Shown one piece after another: positions 8,520 to 16,205 of a stretch of 42,402 bases of DNA (within the stretch, counting starts at the first letter, position 1; each line of letters begins with the position of its first letter). The stretch is from Paracoccaceae bacterium (GTDB taxonomy: Bacteria > Pseudomonadota > Alphaproteobacteria > Rhodobacterales > Rhodobacteraceae): assembly GCA_021648225.1 (NCBI GenBank), contig JAKITE010000009.1, forward strand, positions 1 through 42,402, given 5' to 3'. The translations under genes and the position numbers were made by a program. A model generated the notes under the pieces. It made no database searches, was not told where the DNA came from, and saw nothing but the letters and a program-made list of their open reading frames with translations.

Positions 8520-9258
8520 ACTGCACGCTGATTTTTTAACCAAACCGCTGGCCCATCGCGGTTTGCATAATGACAGCATAACCGAAAACTCGCGCGCGGC
8601 ATTTATGGCGGCAATCAATGCTGGATACGGCATAGAGCTGGACCTGCAATTATCGGCGGATGGAGCGGCAATGGTGTTTCATGATTACAACATGAAACGG
8701 TTGACCGGCACATCCGGCCCGATTCAGGCCCAAACCCGTCAGCAATTGAAATCGCAATTCTTGAACAATGGTGAAAATATCCCGTCGCTTCAGGAAATTC
8801 TGGACCTTGTCAAAGGTCAGGTGCCGCTATTGCTGGAATTAAAAGACCAGGACGGCGCGCTTGGCCCCGATATCGGCAGGCTTGAACAACGCTGCGCTGA
8901 TCTGGTGCGCGGCTATCAGGGGCCAATAGCATTGATGTCGTTTAATCCGCATTCAATATATGCGCTGGCCAAAATCGCGCCCGATGTGGCGCGCGGGCTG
9001 GTCACCGACCAATTTAACAAATCAGATTGGCAGCTTGTGCCGCAAAACCGGCTGACCGAGCTGCGCGATATTCCCGATTTTGCCAAATGCGGGGCCGGTT
9101 TTATCTCCCATAACCATAAACATCTGGATATGCCCATCGTGGCAAAGATCAAACAATCCGGCGCGCCGGTTTTGTGCTGGACGGTCAAGTCAGCCAAACA
9201 GGAAATCGCGGCGCGCAAGGTTGCCGATAACATCACCTTTGAGGGGTATCTGCCCTGA
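8506..9258 (+). CDS. Glycerophosphodiester phosphodiesterase
   Basis: A 250-residue GDPD-type TIM-barrel enzyme releasing glycerol-3-phosphate from glycerophosphodiesters. Catalytic and metal residues are visible: His17-Arg18 in AHRG, Glu27-Asn28 in TENSRAAF, Glu44 and Asp46 in IELDLQL, and His59 in MVFHDYNMKRLTG. The C-terminus carries GAPVLCWTVKSAKQE. I chose a TTG start at 8506 because GAGGG lies five bases upstream and the encoded MKLPELHADFLTK matches the usual short N-terminus. An upstream ATG at 8422 would read through most of the RidA-like gene's 3' end. With the TTG start it overlaps that gene by 14 bases. No signal peptide is visible, so it is probably cytoplasmic. Confidence 0.9.
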   Translation: MKLPELHADFLTKPLAHRGLHNDSITENSRAAFMAAINAGYGIELDLQLSADGAAMVFHDYNMKRLTGTSGPIQAQTRQQLKSQFLNNGENIPSLQEILDLVKGQVPLLLELKDQDGALGPDIGRLEQRCADLVRGYQGPIALMSFNPHSIYALAKIAPDVARGLVTDQFNKSDWQLVPQNRLTELRDIPDFAKCGAGFISHNHKHLDMPIVAKIKQSGAPVLCWTVKSAKQEIAARKVADNITFEGYLP

Positions 9259-10427
9259 CAGAACCCCGCCAAATCGAGGTTTCGATTCTGGAAAGCATCG
9301 CGGATATTGCTGCGGCTGAATGGGATAGTTGCGCTTGCCCCGAACCCGGCCCGCCAATTGATCCGTTTACCACCCACCGGTTTTTGCTGGCACTGGAACA
9401 AAGCGGTTCCGTGGGCGCAGGCAGCGGCTGGCAGCCTCGGCATTTGGTTGCGAAGCGTGGGGAAGAATTGTTGGGCGTTATGCCGCTTTATGCCAAATCC
9501 CACTCGCAGGGCGAATATATTTTCGATTTCAGCTGGGCTGATGCCTATGCGCGGGCGGGCGGTAATTATTACCCCAAATTGCAATCTGCTGTGCCTTTTA
9601 CCCCTGCCACAGGGCGGCGGTTGCTGGCACCGACCGATGCGGGGCGCGCCGCGTTGCTGCAAGGTGCGATCCGGATTGCCAAACAAAATAGCCTTTCGTC
9701 TTTTCACATAACTTTTTGCACCGAAGACGAATTTGAATTTGGCGGCAATTTTGGCTTGATGCAACGCACCACCCGGCAATTTCACTGGCTTAATCAGGGA
9801 TATAAAAGTTTTGATGATTTTCTGCCGGCACTGTCATCCCGCAAACGCAAAAACATCCGCAAGGAACGCCGCGAAGCACAAGCGTTTGGCGGCAAGATAA
9901 TCTCGCTTACCGGAGACCAGATCCAACCCGAACACTGGGATGCATTCTGGCAATTCTATCAAGATACCGGCGCGCGAAAATGGGGCACGCCGTATCTGAC
10001 CCGTGAATTTTTCAACATCGCGCAAGAAACCCTGCGGGATGATATTTTGCTGGTTCTGGCCCAGCGCAACGGCCAATATGTGGCGGGCGCGCTGAATTTT
10101 ATCGGCGCAGAAACGCTTTTTGGCCGCTATTGGGGCGCGTCGGAACACCATGCCTGCCTGCATTTTGAATTGTGCTATTACCAAGCCATCGACGCCGCGA
10201 TTAAACGCGGGTTAAGACGGGTCGAGGCCGGCGCACAAGGCGAACACAAACTGGCGCGCGGTTATTTGCCGGTGCCGGTGCACAGCTTGCACTGGATTGC
10301 CGATGAGGGCTTTGCTAATGCGGTGCAAGTGTTTCTGAATGCGGAAACTGAAGCGATAAACGAAGACATAATCGAAATGCGCACATTTGGCCCGTTTCGC
10401 AAAGGAAAAAATGATGGCCGCACTTAA
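9255..10427 (+). CDS. GNAT-like acyltransferase of the COG3146/DUF482 family, probable CTG start
   Basis: About 390 residues with the fold of FemAB/GNAT-like acyltransferases. Family segments are HLVAKRGEELLGVMPLYAKS, SQGEYIFDFSWADAY, YYPKLQSAVPFTPATGRRLL, SRKRKNIRKERREAQ and RVEAGAQGEHKLARGYLP. The substrate is unknown for this family. The first ATG (9384) would remove the conserved N-terminal segment containing DPFTTHRFLLALEQSG. There is no ATG, GTG or TTG earlier in frame before the stop at 9240, apart from a CTG at 9255. This CTG sits in a CTGA overlap with the previous gene's TGA and has GAGGGG at 9241-9246. I therefore place the start there. Function is confident at family level only. 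Confidence 0.85.
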   Translation: MTEPRQIEVSILESIADIAAAEWDSCACPEPGPPIDPFTTHRFLLALEQSGSVGAGSGWQPRHLVAKRGEELLGVMPLYAKSHSQGEYIFDFSWADAYARAGGNYYPKLQSAVPFTPATGRRLLAPTDAGRAALLQGAIRIAKQNSLSSFHITFCTEDEFEFGGNFGLMQRTTRQFHWLNQGYKSFDDFLPALSSRKRKNIRKERREAQAFGGKIISLTGDQIQPEHWDAFWQFYQDTGARKWGTPYLTREFFNIAQETLRDDILLVLAQRNGQYVAGALNFIGAETLFGRYWGASEHHACLHFELCYYQAIDAAIKRGLRRVEAGAQGEHKLARGYLPVPVHSLHWIADEGFANAVQVFLNAETEAINEDIIEMRTFGPFRKGKNDGRT

Positions 10428-11664
10428 TATGGAAGCACTGAATAACATCGAGTATATGAGCAAAATCATTGTCATAGGCGCCGGACAAGCCGGTTTTTCG
10501 CTGGTGGAAAGCCTGCGCAAACAAGGCCATACCGGTGCAATCACCCTGATTGGCGAAGAACCCGCGCCGCCCTATCAACGCCCGCCTTTGTCCAAGGCAT
10601 ATCTGCTGGGGGATATGGCGGTTGAACGGCTGTTCCTGCGGCCCGAAAGTTTTTACAGCGATCATGATATCGAATTGCTGACAGGGGTTCGGGTTAACGC
10701 GATTAATCCCGCTAGCAAAACCGTTACGCTTAGCAATGGCGGCGAAATGGTTTATGACAAGTTGGCCCTGACCACCGGTTCGCGGTCCAACCGCCTGCCT
10801 GCCAGCATTGGCGGAGACCTTGCAGGGGTGCATGTGGTGCGCAGCCTTGCCGATACCGACGCGATGGAACCGGAGTTTCGCGCAGGCGCGCGGGTGCTGA
10901 TTATTGGCGGCGGTTATATCGGGTTGGAGGCTGCTGCGGTGGCCTCGAAAATGGGCTTGAAAGTAACGCTGGTTGAAATGGCGGACCGGATATTACAACG
11001 GGTGGCCGCAAAACAAACCTCGGATTATTTCCGCGCGCTGCATGCCCGCCATGGCGTTGATATTCGTGAGGGCGTCGGGCTGGAACGGCTGAATGGTGAT
11101 CTGCGGGTGACCTCGGCCAACCTGAGCGATGGCAGCACGCTGGAGGTTGATTTTGTGATTGCCGGCGTTGGTGTGCAGCCCGATATTGCACTGGCCAAAA
11201 CCGCGGGGCTGACGATTGAAAATGGTATCAAAACCAATGCACAGTGCCAGACATCGGATACGAATATTTTTGCCGCCGGAGATTGCGCATCTTTCCCCCG
11301 TCAAGGCCGGCAAATCCGCATGGAAAGCGTGGGTAACGCCATTGACCAAGCCCAGATCGCTGCGACAGCTATGCTGGGGGGCGATACGGAATATCTGCCA
11401 AAACCATGGTTCTGGTCTGACCAGTTTGACGTTAAACTGCAAATCGCGGGGCTGAATACCGGCTATGACACCATCATCACCCGAGGCGCAGGCCGCGAGG
11501 TTTCATTCTGGTATTATCAAGGTAAAAAATTGCTGGCCGTGGATGCCATGAACGACCCGCGCAGCTATATGATTGGCAAACGTCTGATCGAGGCCGGAAA
11601 ATCCCCTGATGCGGACGTGATTGCGGATGCGACCAGCGATCTCAAACCTTTGTTGCGGGGCTGA
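10411..11664 (+). CDS. FAD-dependent NAD(P)H oxidoreductase (ferredoxin/rubredoxin reductase type)
   Basis: A two-Rossmann-fold flavoprotein of the putidaredoxin-reductase class that passes electrons from NAD(P)H to a small iron-sulfur protein. FAD motif: VIGAGQAGFSLVESL (GxGxxG at 23-28). NAD motif: LIIGGGYIGLEAAAVASKMG. The FAD-contacting TNIFAAGDCASFP and MESVGNAIDQAQ follow, with a C-terminal reductase domain containing WFWSDQFDVKLQIAG. The ATG at 10411 has AAAGGAAAAA in front and overlaps the previous gene by 17 bases. Homologues usually begin at the ATG at 10456 (MSKIIVIG), which has only a weak site, so a 15-residue extension is possible but unproven. No partner ferredoxin or oxygenase is nearby. 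Confidence 0.9.
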   Translation: MMAALNMEALNNIEYMSKIIVIGAGQAGFSLVESLRKQGHTGAITLIGEEPAPPYQRPPLSKAYLLGDMAVERLFLRPESFYSDHDIELLTGVRVNAINPASKTVTLSNGGEMVYDKLALTTGSRSNRLPASIGGDLAGVHVVRSLADTDAMEPEFRAGARVLIIGGGYIGLEAAAVASKMGLKVTLVEMADRILQRVAAKQTSDYFRALHARHGVDIREGVGLERLNGDLRVTSANLSDGSTLEVDFVIAGVGVQPDIALAKTAGLTIENGIKTNAQCQTSDTNIFAAGDCASFPRQGRQIRMESVGNAIDQAQIAATAMLGGDTEYLPKPWFWSDQFDVKLQIAGLNTGYDTIITRGAGREVSFWYYQGKKLLAVDAMNDPRSYMIGKRLIEAGKSPDADVIADATSDLKPLLRG

Positions 11665-11665
11665 A

Positions 11666-12229
11666 ATGCGGATCATTGGCGGTAAATACAAGGGCACAGC
11701 GCTGGCCAGCCTTGGCAAAGGTGACGCAAGCGCCCATCTGCGCCCGACCTCTGACCGGGTGCGCGAAAGCCTGTTTAACCTGCTGGCGCATGGAGATTAT
11801 CCAAGCATTGAAGGCACCCGCGTGCTGGACCTGTTTGCAGGCACAGGCGCGCTGGGGTTCGAGGCGCTTAGCCGAGGCGCAGCGCGGGCGTTATTTGTTG
11901 ATGACGGCGCAAAATCCCGCGCGCTGGTGCGGCAAAACATTGATACCTTGCGGGTGATTGGCCAGACCAAACTATATCGGCGTGACGCGACAAAAATGGG
12001 CGAAAATCGGGGTGACCCGTATGATCTGGTGTTTCTGGACCCGCCATATGGCAAAGGGCTGGGGGAAAAGGCGTTGATGTCTTGTATGGCAGGGGGATGG
12101 TTGGCGGATAACGCGCTGGTGATCTGGGAGGAAAACAGCGCGGTTACGCCGCCAAAGGGGTTTGCGATGCTGGATCAGCGGAAATATGGCGATACGGTGA
12201 TTTCTGTATTGCAAAGGGTGGCGGGCTGA
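11666..12229 (+). CDS. rsmD: 16S rRNA (guanine(966)-N(2))-methyltransferase RsmD
   Basis: A 187-residue SAM-dependent methyltransferase that modifies G966 of 16S rRNA during 30S assembly. It starts with the family N-terminus MRIIGGKYKGTALAS and then LRPTSDRVRESLFNLL. The SAM-binding motif is RVLDLFAGTGALGFEAL (Asp55 to Gly61), and the catalytic LDPPYGKG starts at Asp125. The start lies one base after the previous stop (TGA-A-ATG), suggesting coupling with the FAD reductase. The last codons and the TGA lie inside an REP-like hairpin at 12220-12241; the stop codon occupies the hairpin loop. Confidence 0.93.
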   Translation: MRIIGGKYKGTALASLGKGDASAHLRPTSDRVRESLFNLLAHGDYPSIEGTRVLDLFAGTGALGFEALSRGAARALFVDDGAKSRALVRQNIDTLRVIGQTKLYRRDATKMGENRGDPYDLVFLDPPYGKGLGEKALMSCMAGGWLADNALVIWEENSAVTPPKGFAMLDQRKYGDTVISVLQRVAG

Positions 12230-12241
12230 AGCCCGCCCTAC
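12220..12241 (-). repeat. REP-like hairpin overlapping the rsmD stop codon
   Basis: A perfect 7-base inverted repeat, GGCGGGC (12220-12226) and GCCCGCC (12231-12237), with loop TGAA, is followed by CTAC. On the minus strand this reads GTAG, two G's, then the hairpin, the layout of REP elements mobilised by RAYT transposases (a GTAG tetranucleotide 5' of a GC-rich stem). The rsmD TGA occupies loop bases 12227-12229. No T-run follows, so it is a weak terminator candidate. Confidence 0.55.
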
Positions 12242-12268
12242 GCCCGCCCTGCGGTGTTGTGCAAACCC

Positions 12269-12293
12269 GTAGGGTGCGTGGTCTCCACGCACC
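12269..12293 (+). repeat. REP-like hairpin, copy 1 of the GGTGCGTGG family
   Basis: GTAG at 12269-12272 is followed by a perfect 9-base stem, GGTGCGTGG (12273-12281) and CCACGCACC (12285-12293), with a three-base loop TCT. A second copy at 28686-28710 has the same GTAG and stem with loop TTT. Two near-identical copies 16 kb apart show it is a dispersed repeat. It lies 28 bases from the opposite-strand hairpin at 12220-12241, a head-to-head pairing like that of bipartite REP clusters. Confidence 0.7.
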
Positions 12294-12364
12294 GACCCCG
12301 CAAAACCAATGGTTGATTCGACCCTGTAAATGCCCCATGTTTAAGTGTGGAGGAACACAACAAA

Positions 12365-13789
12365 GTGACAGATTTTAGCAATTTTGACGAAGGTATTGCA
12401 TGGTTTGAAGAACAAACCCGGGAGGTCTGCATCGCCATGGCCGCGCGGGCAGCGTTGCGGGTGTTTCCATGGGCGGTTTTACCCGCCGACATCAAAAACC
12501 CACAAAAGCTTGATTTGACAAGTGCAGTAAAATGGGGACTTTTGATTTCATCGGTCGCGCCCAATTCGTCGACCGATGAAATCAGCGCCTCCGCCTCCGC
12601 CTTCTCCGCCGCCTTCTCCGCCGACGCCTCCGCCGACGCCTTCTCCGCCGCCGCCTCCGCCTCCGCCTTCTCCGCCGCCGCCTCCGCCTCCGCCTTCTCC
12701 GCCTCCGCCTCCGCCTTCTCCGCCGCCTTCTCCGCCGACGCCTCCGCCGACGCCTCCGCCGACGCCTCCGCCGCCTTCTCCGCCGACGCCTCCTCCATCG
12801 AGCAGGGAACCAGCTTTTCCGAATTACTGGAAATGCCGCTCTGGCCTGACATAAACTCTTTGGCTGACAACTGGCAAAAAGCTCGCAAAATCCTTGAGGA
12901 TGATCCGATAGACCAGACATTCTGGATTGACTGGTATGAGCGGTTTCTGGATGGCAAACCGCAAAACTGGCAGATGCTGGAAGAAATCGCGCTAAACGTG
13001 AAAAAAGCCGACTGGGAAAAAGGTTCGGCCCATGTGAACGGCATGATTGCGGATATTCAGGCGAAATATGTCAGTGAAACCCTGCCGCAGGCTGATATGC
13101 TGGAATACGATGCGGATACAGGTTTGTTTGAGATTATTGCGATCAAAACGACCGAGGAAAATATTGTCGAAGCTTCCCTATCGCAAATCGAGTTTGCGCT
13201 TAAAGTTGCAGCAGGCAGCAATTGCGGGCTGAATGAGCATTCCACAGCGCATATGTATATCACGCATACATTCAAAAATTGTCGCGATAATCCCAATACC
13301 ATTTTGCAAAACTATCAAATTGTTCTGGCTGATATTCGTGAAGGGCTGGAAAGGGATGTTTATTCTGACGACTCGAAACTCTCTGCGCTTGAAATGGCGT
13401 TGGCGCAACAAATTGATAACTTGCTGGCCAACCATCCAGAGGTCAAAAAAGCCGAACTTGTGCGGGTCAAACATATTTTGAGCATCGCGCGGGTCGAAGA
13501 AAAAATCAGAATTGTAGAAGCGGTGGGGTCTCTCAAAGATGAAGAAGGGGTTAAATTGAAAAATGAATTGGCCCTTGATCAAAATCTGTTTCTTAAGGAA
13601 AAGCCAAGCAAAGCCCAGACCAAAGCAACCCAGCGCTATTTTGGGCGTATTGCGCAATGGTATACGGCAGCGCGAAAAGCAGCGGCAAAACCGGCACTAA
13701 AAATTGATGCCAGCGCCGAGTATAAACTCATAAAAATTGTAACAACCTTGGCAGGGATTGTGGCGTTGATAATGTCGCTTAGTGGGTGA
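12365..13789 (+). CDS. Unrecognised protein with a Ser/Ala/Phe/Asp triplet-repeat insert and a C-terminal membrane segment
   Basis: About 474 residues; I do not recognise the family. A GTG start at 12365 is favoured because GGAGGA (12349-12354) lies ten bases upstream; a GTG at 12347 has no such site. The N-terminal 70 residues include FDEGIAWFEEQTREV and MAARAALRVFPWAV. Residues about 74-143 are low-complexity (SASAFSAAFSADASADA pattern). Then comes an ordinary, mostly helical, charged region: FWIDWYERFLDGKPQNWQML, LFEIIAIKTTEENIVEASLS, ARVEEKIRIVEAVGSLKDEE. The last 19 residues, IKIVTTLAGIVALIMSLSG, look like a membrane anchor. It stands alone between REP hairpins and ubiE, suggesting an accessory gene. 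Confidence 0.75.
   Translation: MTDFSNFDEGIAWFEEQTREVCIAMAARAALRVFPWAVLPADIKNPQKLDLTSAVKWGLLISSVAPNSSTDEISASASAFSAAFSADASADAFSAAASASAFSAAASASAFSASASAFSAAFSADASADASADASAAFSADASSIEQGTSFSELLEMPLWPDINSLADNWQKARKILEDDPIDQTFWIDWYERFLDGKPQNWQMLEEIALNVKKADWEKGSAHVNGMIADIQAKYVSETLPQADMLEYDADTGLFEIIAIKTTEENIVEASLSQIEFALKVAAGSNCGLNEHSTAHMYITHTFKNCRDNPNTILQNYQIVLADIREGLERDVYSDDSKLSALEMALAQQIDNLLANHPEVKKAELVRVKHILSIARVEEKIRIVEAVGSLKDEEGVKLKNELALDQNLFLKEKPSKAQTKATQRYFGRIAQWYTAARKAAAKPALKIDASAEYKLIKIVTTLAGIVALIMSLSG
12585..12795 (+). repeat. Imperfect triplet-repeat tract (GCC/TCC/TTC/GAC codons)
   Basis: About 70 consecutive codons built almost only from GCC, TCC, TTC and GAC, arranged in repeating blocks such as GCCTCCGCCTTCTCCGCC. 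Every codon ends in C, and the plus strand is strongly pyrimidine-rich. Because the unit is three bases, gain or loss of units would keep the host protein in frame. All shifted and opposite-strand frames also stay open here (Pro/Ser, Arg-rich, Glu/Ala/Lys), a compositional artefact rather than extra genes. Confidence 0.9.
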
Positions 13790-13827
13790 ATTCGCGCAGT
13801 ATCCGCAAAAATCCTGACTCCACGGCA

Positions 13828-13860
13828 TATACAAAGCTTATACAAAACTTATACAAAAAT
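13828..13860 (+). repeat. Three tandem 11-base direct repeats upstream of ubiE
   Basis: TATACAAAGCT, TATACAAAACT and TATACAAAAAT follow one another without spacing at 13828, 13839 and 13850. They lie in the 149-base gap before ubiE, about 80-110 bases from its ATG. The 11-base period places each copy on the same DNA face, which would suit cooperative binding of a regulator, and the AT-rich sequence could also contain a -10 element. The role is unproven. Confidence 0.6.
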
Positions 13861-13938
13861 TACATCGGTTTTCACCCGCCATTGAAACCCAGCCACCAAA
13901 CCGATAAGTGTGACCCAGCGCAATAATAGGCCGAGCCA

Positions 13939-14688
13939 ATGACACAAAACAACAAAACCCATTTCGGTTTTACCGAGGTTGACGAGGATGCCAAGGCCGG
14001 CATGGTCCACGAGGTTTTTTCATCTGTTGCCAGCAAATATGACATCATGAATGACGTCATGAGCTTTGGCATTCATCGCATCTGGAAAGAAGCCACGATG
14101 GATTGGCTGGCGCCAAAACCCGGTCAGCAACTGCTGGATGTGGCCGGTGGCACCGGCGATATTGCCTTTAAATTTAACGCTCGTGCTGGAAACAAAGCCG
14201 TGGCCACGGTATTGGATATGACCGAATCCATGTTGATCGAGGGCCAAAAACGCCCCGAGGCTGCCGCGATGGCTGATCGGCTGAACTGGGTGGTTGGCGA
14301 TGCCATGGCTTTGCCGTTTCCCGATAACAGTTTTGACGTTTACACCATCAGCTTTGGCATTCGAAACGTCACCCGTGTGCAGGATGCCATTAACGAAGCT
14401 TACCGCGTTCTAAAACCCGGCGGGCGGTTTATGGTGCTGGAATTTTCCAGCATTCCCAACCCTGCCATGCAATGGGCCTATGACCGCTACAGCTTTAATA
14501 TCATTCCGCCAATGGGGCAGATCATTGCCAATGACCGTGACAGTTATCAATACTTGGTTGAAAGCATTCGTAAATTTCCCAAACAGGATATGTTCAAGCA
14601 AATGATTATTGATGGTGGCTTTGATCTGGTGAAATATCGTAATCTTTCCATGGGCATTGCCGCATTGCATTCGGGCTGGAAAATATGA
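13939..14688 (+). CDS. ubiE: Ubiquinone/menaquinone C-methyltransferase UbiE
   Basis: A 249-residue SAM-dependent methyltransferase for the C-methylation step of ubiquinone (and menaquinone) synthesis. It contains THFGFTEV at the N-terminus and VFSSVASKYDIMNDVMSFGI. The SAM motif is LLDVAGGTGDIAF (Asp67-Asp74), followed by DAMALPFPDNSFDVYTISFG, GIRNVTRVQDAINEAYRVLK and the terminal LSMGIAALHSGWKI. Length and both UbiE signatures are standard. Its TGA overlaps the ubiB ATG (ATGA at 14685-14688). Transcription probably begins in the 149-base gap upstream, which holds three 11-base direct repeats. Confidence 0.97.
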   Translation: MTQNNKTHFGFTEVDEDAKAGMVHEVFSSVASKYDIMNDVMSFGIHRIWKEATMDWLAPKPGQQLLDVAGGTGDIAFKFNARAGNKAVATVLDMTESMLIEGQKRPEAAAMADRLNWVVGDAMALPFPDNSFDVYTISFGIRNVTRVQDAINEAYRVLKPGGRFMVLEFSSIPNPAMQWAYDRYSFNIIPPMGQIIANDRDSYQYLVESIRKFPKQDMFKQMIIDGGFDLVKYRNLSMGIAALHSGWKI

Positions 14689-16205
14689 GAGGCCCGCATA
14701 ATATCTGGCGCCTGATCCGCACCGGTGCCACGTTTGAACGATCCGGTGCCATGAAAATCGCGCTGGAAGCATTTGATGCCCCGACCAGCATTCGCGTGGC
14801 GGCGCGGGTTATTGTCTGGCCGTTTCGCTGGTTGGGGTTAAAGGGCGACCCTGACCAACCGCCAATTTTGCGCGCCCTTACCGCGCTTGGCCCTGCCTAT
14901 ATCAAATTTGGCCAATTGATGAGCACCCGCCCCGATGTGGTTGGTGATAAACTGGCGGATGAATTGAAAATTCTGCAAGACAGCCTGCCAGCTTTTTCCC
15001 GTGATCTGGCAATAGCCGAGGTCGAAAAAGAGCTGGAAATCAAGGTTGAGGATATATTCAGCGATTTCCCCGAACCGATCGCGGCGGCGTCTCTGGCGCA
15101 GGTTCACAAGGCAACTTTGCGCGAAACCGGTCAGGTGGTGGCGGTAAAGGTTCTGCGCCCCGGCATTGAAAAAGCTTTTATGCGCGATGTTGATGCGTTT
15201 CATTTTGCCGCGCGGGTTGCCGAGGTATTTGCGCCGTTTTCGCGTCGCCTGAAACCTACCGCTGTGATTGAACATTTTCAGGGCATTGTCGAGGCAGAGC
15301 TTGATTTGCGCATGGAGGCCTCGGCCGGGGATGAATTTTTTGCGAATACAATAGATGACAAAGGCTTCACTGTGCCAAAAGTACTTTGGCAATATTCGGC
15401 CCGCCGTGTGATGACAACCGAATGGATGGATGGCATTCCGCTTGGCGATGTTCCGGCATTGCTGGCCACCGGCATTGATCCGGTGGAATTTTCCCAACAC
15501 ATCATGCAGGTATTTCTGCGCCACGCCCTGCGGGACGGATTTTTCCACGGCGATATGCATCAGGGCAACCTGAAACTGAATAAAAACGGCGACCTTGTCG
15601 CGTTTGATTTTGGCATTATGGGCCGGATTGATACCCATACGCGGCGGGCTTATGCCGAGATTTTGTTCGGGTTTCTGAAAAAAGATTACATGCGGGTTGC
15701 CGAAGTGCATTTTGAGGCAGGCTATGTGCCTGCGGACCAGGATGTAAACGATTTTGCACAGGCGCTCCGTAGTGTTGGCGAACCGATTTTCGGGCAGGAT
15801 GCCAGCGATATTTCCATGGCGCGGCTGCTGTCACACCTGTTCGAGGTGACCGAGCGTTTTGGCATGGAAACCCGGACCGAGCTGATATTACTGCAACGCA
15901 CCATGGTGGTGGTGGAGGGCGTGGCCCGCACGCTCGACCCTGATATGAACATGTGGCAGGTCAGCCATCCGGTGGTCGAGGGCTATATCCGCGATACATT
16001 GGGGCCAAAAGCCATGCTGAACGACCTTATCAAAACCGCGCGGGTTTTGTCGCGCTTTGGGCCGCATTTACCCCAGATGGCCGAAAAACTGTTGCTTCAG
16101 GCAAAGGAGCCGGATTGCGTGCCAGCCAAAACACCTTGGTTTAGCTGGCAATCCATGGCGCTGGGCGGGGTTTTGGGTGCGGTTATCGTGGTGTTGCTGC
16201 GATAA
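14685..16205 (+). CDS. ubiB: Ubiquinone biosynthesis kinase-like protein UbiB
   Basis: A 506-residue atypical kinase/ATPase of the UbiB/ADCK family, needed for ubiquinone synthesis and membrane-associated. It shows the family-defining KFGQ (Lys74-Gln77), the Ala-rich nucleotide loop in IAAASLAQVHKAT, the catalytic HGDMHQGNL starting at His288, and DFG at Asp308. Near the C-terminus, MALGGVLGAVIVVLLR forms a membrane segment, as in other UbiB proteins. It overlaps ubiE by four bases and is surely in the same operon. Its last 23 bases are antisense to the 3' end of the M48 protease gene on the other strand. Confidence 0.96.
   Translation: MRGPHNIWRLIRTGATFERSGAMKIALEAFDAPTSIRVAARVIVWPFRWLGLKGDPDQPPILRALTALGPAYIKFGQLMSTRPDVVGDKLADELKILQDSLPAFSRDLAIAEVEKELEIKVEDIFSDFPEPIAAASLAQVHKATLRETGQVVAVKVLRPGIEKAFMRDVDAFHFAARVAEVFAPFSRRLKPTAVIEHFQGIVEAELDLRMEASAGDEFFANTIDDKGFTVPKVLWQYSARRVMTTEWMDGIPLGDVPALLATGIDPVEFSQHIMQVFLRHALRDGFFHGDMHQGNLKLNKNGDLVAFDFGIMGRIDTHTRRAYAEILFGFLKKDYMRVAEVHFEAGYVPADQDVNDFAQALRSVGEPIFGQDASDISMARLLSHLFEVTERFGMETRTELILLQRTMVVVEGVARTLDPDMNMWQVSHPVVEGYIRDTLGPKAMLNDLIKTARVLSRFGPHLPQMAEKLLLQAKEPDCVPAKTPWFSWQSMALGGVLGAVIVVLLR

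Noticed and set aside
8916..9785. Minus-strand frame of 289 codons
   Set aside because: Antisense to the glycerophosphodiesterase and acyltransferase genes, both supported by conserved motifs.
12582..12920. Arg-rich minus-strand and Pro-rich plus-strand frames in the repeat tract
   Set aside because: Pure by-products of the GCC/TCC repeat in shifted frames; no ribosome site and no continuation into normal sequence.
12238..13044. Minus-strand frame rich in Glu/Ala/Lys through the triplet repeat
   Set aside because: All frames are open across the repeat because of its composition. The plus-strand frame has a ribosome site and normal protein sequence on both sides.
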